13,161 nt of DNA, taken from NCBI GenBank assembly GCA_964637035.1, contig CAZWTU010000043.1, forward strand, positions 1-13,161, given 5' to 3'. Position numbers and translations under genes: made by a program. Origin of the DNA: CAZMMV01 sp964637035 (GTDB taxonomy: Bacteria; Bacillota; Clostridia; Tissierellales; Tissierellaceae). Each line of letters opens with the position of its first letter. The first letter of the stretch is position 1. Below are positions 6,334 to 13,161 of this stretch, in pieces. Below the pieces are notes generated by a model that saw only the letters and a program-made list of their open reading frames with translations, was not told the DNA's origin and did no database searches.

Positions 6334-9300
6334 TCACCTCAAGTACCTTTCTATTTGTGAAGCAATTTCTAATTCATTTTTTTCAATATCTTCTAATACC
6401 TCTTTATACTCTGTATTTACATCTAATCCCGAGTTTGTATTTGCATCACAATTTTCATTATATTTTTCAATATTATCTTCTAAAGTAGTTAATTGTATTA
6501 CATATTTGCGAAGTTTTTCTATATCATTTCTAGCAACATAAATTAATTTATCGACATCATTTAATTTACTATATCCTTTTAGTTTACTATAAATAGAATA
6601 TATTTCTCTCTCATCTGTATTATATATTATTTCTTCGTATGTTTCTTTATTATTAATAAACCCAGTTTCAACTATAATATCAAGGTAGATATTTATATTA
6701 TTTGACATGGCTCTTATTCTTGACTCATCTATTTCGTTATTATATTTTGATTCTAGACTATCAACCAAGCTTTCAATGTTAATAGATAAGTTCTCTAACA
6801 ATGTAGGTATTTTACTATATACTTCTTTTATAAAAAAATCTAATGGTTTGTAAATCTCGATTATTCTTTCTACTTTAAACTTATAAGAATGAATGTCCCA
6901 GTTTGAATTGTATAACTTCTTAATTCTTTCTAGAATTTTATAAGCATAAACATCGATATTTCCTGACGTTCTAAGTGGTGCAATTCCTAAGGGTAAGTTA
7001 TAGTATTTTATTAGTAAGTCTTGGTTTAGTTTGGTCTCTTCAGATTTATTATATATATTTGCTAATGTAACCCACTTATTATCAAGTTCATCATATGAAT
7101 TAGATTTAATTGATTCTGAATTACTGAAAAGAATGCGATACAACTCTTCTGTACTTAGATTTTCTTTTAATCGTCTGTTCAACATATTATAATAATAAGA
7201 GTTTAACAAAAGTATGTCTTCAAGTTCCCAGTTTTCACCTTTTGGCTTTTGTAATAGTTCGAGAATGGATTTCTTATACCTATTTAAATATTGTGTAATT
7301 CTCAATATATATTTATGGCTATTTTCAAATTCCCAACTTCTTTCACCATAATAATCCCATTGTACCAACCCTATAAGGACATAGTATAATTCATCATCTC
7401 TTTTAAAAAGTACTCCACCACTTGAATCAACAATTTGTCCCTCTATGTTCAAAACAGAAGATGTTAGAAGATTATCTATTAAATATCTACTTATTCCTTC
7501 TTCTTCCCAATTAATAAATTTTTTACATAAATCTAAAATAATATTTCTATATTTTTTATGTTCTACTAATTTCTCACCTTTTCTCCATTCATCAAGTTGG
7601 GCAGTTTCATTTTCATATTCTTTCATTTTTCTATCTGGTTTTACTTCTGGCAGTTCAGGAGTAACTGGTAACTTATCTGGAGGCGAATCAACTATTTCAC
7701 CAGAAATTATTGGCAAACTAAAATAGTTGAAAATAGCTTCATCTATATTCCCTATTGTTTTCTTCCCACTTTCTTCCCTATTAACTAAACTACCATCTCC
7801 CCAGATTCTAATTAGGGTTTCTGTCATAATTTTTATTTTTTCATTACCTTCACTAAATCTTCTAATCTTTTCTTCATCTAAAGGATCTTTTAATTTAGTT
7901 ATATTTGTATTATCATATACATCCATATCTAAAAGATAATTTTTCCCATTTCTAATATAATTAGAATATATATTATTAATAATCAATCTTAAAAACCCTC
8001 TAGGTTCTCTACCTTCATTATCCCTGGCTTCATATATATTCCATAGTGCATCATCAGTAAATGGATAAATAGAAACCTCTCTTTCATCATCCAGTTTTAT
8101 TATTGACCATTTTTTATCCATATTTAAATCTGAAATAGGTAGGTTTTCTCCTTCTGAATTCTTGATATACCAATCCTTAATCCTTTCTTTAGGTTGGTTT
8201 ATTGCATTAATATATAGGCCTATAAATTTAGAAAGATCTTGTTTGTTTTCTATAAGTGAAGAATCTTCTATATCTAAACTATGTGTTATTCTCCCTCTGA
8301 TATTAGCTTGTATTTGTGAAGAAAAATAGCTTTCTGTAATACCAACAAAAGAAATTATTCTACATAGATCTTCTTTTGCTTCTCTATGATCCACTATTAA
8401 TGATTCTAATAATTCTTTATGTATTCCAGTAGTTGTAGTTATATCTTCAAAAAATATAGTTAAATTCATATTTTCTTGTTTTAATTTCGATCTTATTTTT
8501 TTGAAAACATCTTGTAAATCAGATCTACCAAGTCCTATTATCTTCTTTATGACTTCGTCTACAAGATCATTTAGTAACTCTGCGACTTCTTGTTTCTTAT
8601 CGTCACTTCTTTCAATGTCTTCCGCAAAAGCTATAGCTCTAGTGGAAGCACCCATATCCCCTTCTGTGTCTCTCATTTCTCTTAATACATTAGTATTCAC
8701 AACATCAAAATCTTCTTTTAAAAAGCTCTTTTCACTTTTTTTATTATTTTGATCTTTACTTCCTATCATGCTAGTTATAATTCTTGAAATAGGTCCTCCA
8801 TCTCTGAATAATACTTTTTCTCTAATTATATCTGCACTTAAAAAATTAGCTAATTTATTTCTTTCTCTTTTATTAATATCTCTTATCTCAGTCGTTCTAA
8901 CAGCAGAGGATAAAAGAGCCGGTATATCTTCTTTTAACTTTTCTTCTTCTAAAAACTTTCCCGCTTCAATTATTTTCTTAAACTCTGTTTCCTCGCTAAA
9001 ACCTTTAAAAAGGTCAGAACCCACGATCTGATTTAAAGTCCCTTTAAGGCTATTGGAATCTCTTGATATTAGTATTATTAATTCTTCTCTTTCATCTACT
9101 TTGTTCTTATACTTATCATAAAACCACCTTATTAAGTGTGATTTCCCCGAACCTGAATTTCCTTTAACAAAAACCATTTTATGTTCATCTCTTGATGGAT
9201 ATATATGTTTAATGAGAAATTCTTCTTCTGTTAAGTCCTCTTTAGCTCTTTGAGCATTTCCTATTGTACTATAGCTTAGTTTTTTAAAGGGCATATGTGT

Positions 9301-9384
9301 CGCTAAAAAATCATAGTCACTATTGGCAAGTGCAGTTATATTTGATACTTCGTTAATTCTTTGTATTATTTCGTTAGCATTCAC
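6334..9384 (-). CDS. Large P-loop ATPase of the phosphorothioate defence effector (PbeABCD/DpdH-like)
   Basis: A 1016-aa protein with an N-terminal NTPase domain. Walker A GNSGSGKS is at residues 75-82, and a Walker B candidate (TIFFED) ends at D314 after an unusually long ~230-residue interval. FVGITESYF near 346-354 could be a sensor strand, and RGFLRLIINNIYSNYI follows near 500. The C-terminal half is long, helical, charged and unassigned. This resembles the very large ATPases of defence islands (DpdH, BREX BrxC), probably acting on DNA or switching effector activity. The start is GTG 9384, overlapping the upstream stop as GTGA, with GGGGG 7 bases before it. Tight coupling to the 263-aa gene upstream and the 225-aa gene downstream suggests one complex. 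The NTPase call is firm, the specific family is not. Confidence 0.85.
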   Translation of the reverse strand: MNANEIIQRINEVSNITALANSDYDFLATHMPFKKLSYSTIGNAQRAKEDLTEEEFLIKHIYPSRDEHKMVFVKGNSGSGKSHLIRWFYDKYKNKVDEREELIILISRDSNSLKGTLNQIVGSDLFKGFSEETEFKKIIEAGKFLEEEKLKEDIPALLSSAVRTTEIRDINKRERNKLANFLSADIIREKVLFRDGGPISRIITSMIGSKDQNNKKSEKSFLKEDFDVVNTNVLREMRDTEGDMGASTRAIAFAEDIERSDDKKQEVAELLNDLVDEVIKKIIGLGRSDLQDVFKKIRSKLKQENMNLTIFFEDITTTTGIHKELLESLIVDHREAKEDLCRIISFVGITESYFSSQIQANIRGRITHSLDIEDSSLIENKQDLSKFIGLYINAINQPKERIKDWYIKNSEGENLPISDLNMDKKWSIIKLDDEREVSIYPFTDDALWNIYEARDNEGREPRGFLRLIINNIYSNYIRNGKNYLLDMDVYDNTNITKLKDPLDEEKIRRFSEGNEKIKIMTETLIRIWGDGSLVNREESGKKTIGNIDEAIFNYFSLPIISGEIVDSPPDKLPVTPELPEVKPDRKMKEYENETAQLDEWRKGEKLVEHKKYRNIILDLCKKFINWEEEGISRYLIDNLLTSSVLNIEGQIVDSSGGVLFKRDDELYYVLIGLVQWDYYGERSWEFENSHKYILRITQYLNRYKKSILELLQKPKGENWELEDILLLNSYYYNMLNRRLKENLSTEELYRILFSNSESIKSNSYDELDNKWVTLANIYNKSEETKLNQDLLIKYYNLPLGIAPLRTSGNIDVYAYKILERIKKLYNSNWDIHSYKFKVERIIEIYKPLDFFIKEVYSKIPTLLENLSINIESLVDSLESKYNNEIDESRIRAMSNNINIYLDIIVETGFINNKETYEEIIYNTDEREIYSIYSKLKGYSKLNDVDKLIYVARNDIEKLRKYVIQLTTLEDNIEKYNENCDANTNSGLDVNTEYKEVLEDIEKNELEIASQIERYLR

Positions 9385-10172
9385 GAATATACCCCCAATT
9401 CTATATGACTTATTCTTGCATCATCAGACTCTGTAATGTTTTTTAACCTCCATAGGTCCCCAGCATCATTTTCTAAAATTAACTTCAATTTATTATCTGC
9501 TTCTAATGTTTTTAAAGCAATAGAAACTGATTCTGATATTTCATTATCTTTCACTATTTCTCTAAATATGTTGTCATTATACTGTAATTGTTCTATATAA
9601 GTTCTTATAGGAATTCTCATATCTGCTTCCAAAATTCGATTGTTTAAAATGTTGATATATTTATATGGATTAATTATAAGAAATTCAGTCTTTAAATTAT
9701 AACTATATCCTAAATACTTAGACCAGAATCTATATGCAAGCATATCCTCATCAGTTACATTTTGATTTAAAATTAGAGCCCTTATTAAGTCCTCATTCCT
9801 TTGAAAAAAAACTTTGCCTAAATCATAAGATAATAGTTCCCTAGTAATATTTTGAAATAAAGATTCCTCTGATTTGAATAATGCTTTCCTTGTATATTCT
9901 TTAAATGCATTTTCATCGATACCATTATCTAAAATTTTAATTCCTGTACCTTCATTATATATAACTTTACCCCCACTAAGTTCTTGAATCATTTCTATCT
10001 CTTTAGCAAAATTATATACGTAATTTAAGTTTGATTTGTCTTCAATAGTTGAGAGCGGGTATATTAGATTATATAATTCATCATAATCATATTTGTCGTA
10101 TGATACTAATTCCAAAAAAGATTTTAATTTTATAGGCATTACTTCTTTTCTTAATCTTCCTTTATAATGCAT
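9381..10172 (-). CDS. 263-aa effector-block protein with possible winged helices
   Basis: No enzyme motif is visible. The protein is polar and soluble. The C-terminal part around residues 205-250 (SVSIALKTLEADNKLKL, then a short hairpin ending in DLWRL) has the spacing of a winged-helix domain. An N-terminal region near 50-85 (AKEIEMIQELSGGKVIYNEG) could be a second one. A DNA-binding or DNA-sensing adaptor between the helicase and the large ATPase is therefore plausible, but this is inference. ATG 10172 follows GAGGTG closely and overlaps the helicase end by 11 bases; the stop overlaps the ATPase start. Gene size and position match a PbeABCD member and also DpdG, which lies between DpdF and DpdH in 7-deazaguanine islands. 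An in-frame ATG at codon 12 is a less likely start. Confidence 0.8.
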   Translation of the reverse strand: MHYKGRLRKEVMPIKLKSFLELVSYDKYDYDELYNLIYPLSTIEDKSNLNYVYNFAKEIEMIQELSGGKVIYNEGTGIKILDNGIDENAFKEYTRKALFKSEESLFQNITRELLSYDLGKVFFQRNEDLIRALILNQNVTDEDMLAYRFWSKYLGYSYNLKTEFLIINPYKYINILNNRILEADMRIPIRTYIEQLQYNDNIFREIVKDNEISESVSIALKTLEADNKLKLILENDAGDLWRLKNITESDDARISHIELGVYS

Positions 10173-12642
10173 AATTCACCTCTTGTTTAATTAATTTTAT
10201 TGAATCTGCAGCTCTATTTTTCACACTTTCACCATTTAACAACTTATCGTTAGAACTGCAAAAATGTATTATTTTATTACCTTTCTTTTCTAGTTTTTTA
10301 GAAAAAGCTAAAACTTCTTCATTATAACTAGGATCATCAGAATAATGCAGAGCTATAATTCCTGATATATTATTAGGATTTAATTTAACTTCATCATATA
10401 AACTTATATTAGTATAAGTTTTGTCCATAGGTATCTCTTCAATATTAAATTCTTTATTCTTTAAAATAATATGGTTAACAGAAGCTTTAGATATTAACTC
10501 AATGTTTTCTTCTAGGCTATTACCCTTCTTATAATAATATACTATTTCGTCAGTATGATTAAGGTCATCATTCAAGGTTAGACCCAATTTACTATTCTTA
10601 AGTAAAGTATTTCCTTCTTTAATAGATATATCATGTTCTCTATTAAAGTATGTGTTTCTATTATTTTCTGAACAATAGTTACAACCATTACAGAGTGAAT
10701 ATGTCCGTTTATATACTCTTGAAAGAATACGTCCTATACACCTTTGATCTATTTCTCTTGTTACAAAGCTTTTAATTTCATCCTTTAAATTATCAACTTT
10801 TTTTAATTCCTTCGCTCTCAATGCTTCTAAATATAATAATAATTTGTCTGGATTAGTAAGTAACATGGGATCCTTAATCTCGATAATATACTCACGTTTT
10901 TCCATATTTAGATTTAAATCTATTATATCTATTAACTCTTCTTTAAATAAGGTAAGTATAACATTTTCATTCCAACTAATATTCCATTTTCCTGTATAAT
11001 CTTCTTCTATATGAATAGGTTTTGATGTTGCATCAATTGAAAGATAAGAGGTATTTTCATCTTTTTTTGCATTCTCATACATTTGATACCATCTATTTGT
11101 AAATTTTTCTATAGATAACACTTTACCAGTAATAAGAGAAAAGCTTTCTTTTAAATCTTCTAAAACATCTGTTATCATAAGACTAACAGAACTTATACCA
11201 TCCCTTCCGCCTCTTCCCACTTCTTGATAAAATCTATTTATACTTTCAGGTATAGAATAATGAATAACTGTTCTAACATCTTTCTTATCTACCCCCATAC
11301 CAAATGCCGATGTAGCTATCATAATATCAGTGTCATTGTCTATCCATCTATTTATCATGTTTTCTCTTTCTTCCCTTTTACTTATCTTTCCTGTAAATAC
11401 ATCTATGCTATTTATGTTCATATTATTTAATTCTTTTTTCAAGTATTCAGCCATATCAGGTCTAATAACATATATTATTAAAGGTCTTGGCAAAAGATAA
11501 ATAATTTCTTTTAATTTATCTAGTTTTTCAATACTATTCTTACACTTTTTCACATAATATTGAGGCTCGCGCCTTAATGAATCTCCTCTAATTTCTATAA
11601 AGTTATCTCCCTCAGAAAACAACCTTTTTAGAAGGGCTATCGTGTCTTCAGTGAATGTAGCTGAAAGAAGTATAGTTTTAAGTTGTCTTTTAGATGCCTT
11701 TAACAATATTCTTCTAAACGAGGATAGTAATTGAAATTCAGTTCGAAATTGCTCTCCCCAATCCTCAATTATATGTGCTTCATCAATTATAAGCCTATTT
11801 ACAAACCCTTCCCTTGCAGCTTCTAATATTCTATTTTTGAATGATTCATTCAAAAGTCCTTCTGGAGAAATGTATAGTATAGGAAGGTTACCTTCTGCTA
11901 TATCCTTGTAAATTTCCGCCTTTTCTGATGATGAAAGTCCTGAATAATAAGCCTTTGGTTTATTTTTTTTATTTACAAAATATATACTAGAAGTTCTAAG
12001 CTGATCAATTGCTAAAGAAACTGTAGGGACTATCACTATTGTTAAACCCTTTTGCTCAAAAAACTGGGGCATAATTCCTATAATACTTTTACCTTCACCT
12101 GTTGCCATACAGCCTAAAAGAGTACTAGCTGGGGGCATATTCATAGCACCGTCTACTAACAACTTTTGAGTTCTTGATCTATATTTATTATATCCAGTCA
12201 TTCTAAATAGGTAAGGATCACCAATAACATCCTCTTCTATATTTCTCATAAAAGTTCTATTATAGATTCTATCCAAGTTTTTACTACCTATCATCCAAGT
12301 AGGCATATCTTTTGATACAATTACTTTGTTCCCATCGGAAGCTTTTATTATATCCATATTAAAGTTACCTTCAATAGGTTTTACTATATTATAAATATGG
12401 TCAGAAACATATATATTTTCTTCACAATACAATTTATACTGTCTTAAATTACTACAAAAGTCTTCTAAGCTACCATTTGTATCTAACTCAAAGAAAGCTC
12501 TACATGTTCTATATGCTGTTGCTATAAGCGTATAATCTCTATTGTTGCAGGACCTTAACATATCTTTTAAATCATACATTGATTCAAGTGCAGATTTGTT
12601 TTCCATCAAACATTCAATTAATATTCTAGTTGAATCCATCAT
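10162..12642 (-). CDS. RecQ-like superfamily 2 DNA helicase (PbeABCD/DpdF-like effector)
   Basis: An 826-aa helicase with the full RecQ motif set. Motif I ATGEGKS is at 180-186, motif II DEAH at 287-290 followed by IIEDWGEQFR (RecQ-style), and motif III SAT at 327-329. Motif V is ATSAFGMGVDKKDVR near 443-457 and motif VI is QEVGRGGRDG at 473-482. Cysteines 635, 651, 654 and 657 (C-x15-C-x2-C-x2-C) form a RecQ-type zinc site. About 170 residues precede the helicase core and another ~165 follow the zinc site, more than a typical RecQ, so this is not the housekeeping enzyme. It likely unwinds or translocates on target DNA as part of the defence effector, consistent with replication arrest by PbeABCD. 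ATG 12642 (or 12639) follows GGTGAAAG and overlaps the upstream gene by 17 bases. Confidence 0.9.
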   Translation of the reverse strand: MMDSTRILIECLMENKSALESMYDLKDMLRSCNNRDYTLIATAYRTCRAFFELDTNGSLEDFCSNLRQYKLYCEENIYVSDHIYNIVKPIEGNFNMDIIKASDGNKVIVSKDMPTWMIGSKNLDRIYNRTFMRNIEEDVIGDPYLFRMTGYNKYRSRTQKLLVDGAMNMPPASTLLGCMATGEGKSIIGIMPQFFEQKGLTIVIVPTVSLAIDQLRTSSIYFVNKKNKPKAYYSGLSSSEKAEIYKDIAEGNLPILYISPEGLLNESFKNRILEAAREGFVNRLIIDEAHIIEDWGEQFRTEFQLLSSFRRILLKASKRQLKTILLSATFTEDTIALLKRLFSEGDNFIEIRGDSLRREPQYYVKKCKNSIEKLDKLKEIIYLLPRPLIIYVIRPDMAEYLKKELNNMNINSIDVFTGKISKREERENMINRWIDNDTDIMIATSAFGMGVDKKDVRTVIHYSIPESINRFYQEVGRGGRDGISSVSLMITDVLEDLKESFSLITGKVLSIEKFTNRWYQMYENAKKDENTSYLSIDATSKPIHIEEDYTGKWNISWNENVILTLFKEELIDIIDLNLNMEKREYIIEIKDPMLLTNPDKLLLYLEALRAKELKKVDNLKDEIKSFVTREIDQRCIGRILSRVYKRTYSLCNGCNYCSENNRNTYFNREHDISIKEGNTLLKNSKLGLTLNDDLNHTDEIVYYYKKGNSLEENIELISKASVNHIILKNKEFNIEEIPMDKTYTNISLYDEVKLNPNNISGIIALHYSDDPSYNEEVLAFSKKLEKKGNKIIHFCSSNDKLLNGESVKNRAADSIKLIKQEVNYAL

Positions 12643-13161
12643 CTTTCACCATCCAGATATTACTCAAAGAATCAAGTTCAATTACAGGATCACGCAAACC
12701 TTCTAAAATAGCATTAAATAACACTTCGTTATCTTCTTGCCTATTTAGATAATCAATATAGTGGTTATTATAATATATGTTTTTAGCTTTTTCTGATATT
12801 ATAATATTTTCTAATTCTTCTTTTGCTTTAGATACTAATATGGTATCTTTTAACTGATTCAATACTTCCTGTTTAGATTTACGATACATATTATCTAAGA
12901 CATTTACCCACTTATCACGAGGAAATACGTTCTTAATCCAATCAACATTAGACGCATGGGAATTTCCCATGTTCTTGAAGAACTTCCTTTCAAAGCTCCT
13001 TTTGCCTAGATGAACTTGTGTAACTTCTCTTATATCTAGTTTCAACCATTCGTCTACAATTTCTTTAATTTTATCATTTGAGACGTCTTCAACGTTTTTT
13101 ATAATCTTATGGTATGTTTCAAACTGTTCCAATGGCAGATAATCATTATAGTTAAATTCAA
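12626..13161 (-). CDS. C-terminal part of a protein truncated by the window edge
   Basis: This frame stays open from its stop at 12626 to the window's right edge, giving about 178 visible residues. The apparent start at 13132 is a TTG with no ribosome site before it. In-frame codons continue upstream without a stop (reading EFNYNDYLPLEQFE across that point), so the true start lies outside the window. The visible part is polar, probably helical, with no Walker, helicase or nuclease motif I can name. It ends SNIWMVKDDGFN and overlaps the helicase start by 17 bases, which puts it in the same transcript. It may be an additional effector or the target-recognition protein of the system (in Dpd islands the larger DpdD or DpdE would be candidates). 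Its family cannot be settled from this fragment. Confidence 0.75.
   Translation of the reverse strand, partial: EFNYNDYLPLEQFETYHKIIKNVEDVSNDKIKEIVDEWLKLDIREVTQVHLGKRSFERKFFKNMGNSHASNVDWIKNVFPRDKWVNVLDNMYRKSKQEVLNQLKDTILVSKAKEELENIIISEKAKNIYYNNHYIDYLNRQEDNEVLFNAILEGLRDPVIELDSLSNIWMVKDDGFN

Noticed and set aside
6334..9384. DndF/DptF- or BrxC-type assignment for the large ATPase
   Set aside because: Only the generic P-loop is shared as far as I can see. Neighbouring DndG/H or BREX genes are absent, so I keep a general ATPase call.
10162..12642. Housekeeping RecQ
   Set aside because: The motifs match RecQ, but the long terminal additions and coupled defence-gene neighbours argue for a dedicated effector helicase.

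Overview
The window is very AT-rich and every convincing gene lies on the minus strand, so transcription runs from high to low coordinates. Base composition, AGGAG/AGGTG-type ribosome sites and tight start/stop overlaps suggest a low-GC Gram-positive bacterium (Clostridia or a relative). That assignment is an inference, since the window has no ribosomal or housekeeping gene.

The content is one anti-phage island built around DNA phosphorothioation (replacement of a backbone oxygen by sulfur). In order of transcription, the right part (13161 to 5652) holds five tightly packed genes: the C-terminal part of a protein cut by the window edge, a RecQ-like superfamily 2 helicase (826 aa), a small protein with a possible winged helix (263 aa), a large P-loop ATPase (1016 aa) and a small coiled-coil protein (225 aa). 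A 190-bp gap follows, with a perfect 14-bp inverted repeat and a good promoter. The left part (5453 to 295) is the modification operon dndC-dndD-dndE-dndA, where every junction overlaps.

The arrangement 'unusual ATPase/helicase block followed by dndCDEA' matches the reported DndCDEA-PbeABCD type of phosphorothioate defence, which blocks virus replication instead of cutting DNA as DndFGH does. No dndB and no dndFGH are present in the window. The effector block (RecQ-like helicase, about 260 aa, about 1000-aa ATPase, about 225-aa coiled coil) also looks, from memory, like the DpdF-G-H-I part of the 7-deazaguanine DNA modification islands. This raises the possibility of one effector cassette shared by two unrelated DNA marks.

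Working model (inference): DndA supplies persulfide sulfur, DndC activates the backbone site with ATP, DndD (SMC-like ATPase) and DndE complete the modifying complex, and the upstream block reads the absence of the mark on invading DNA and stops its replication.

Past dndA there is a weak terminator-like hairpin, then the first ~21 codons of another gene in the same direction. That gene runs into what looks like the end of an IS21-family insertion sequence (about 1-132), with three ~22-bp subterminal repeats and a ribosome site at the window edge for a transposase gene beyond it.
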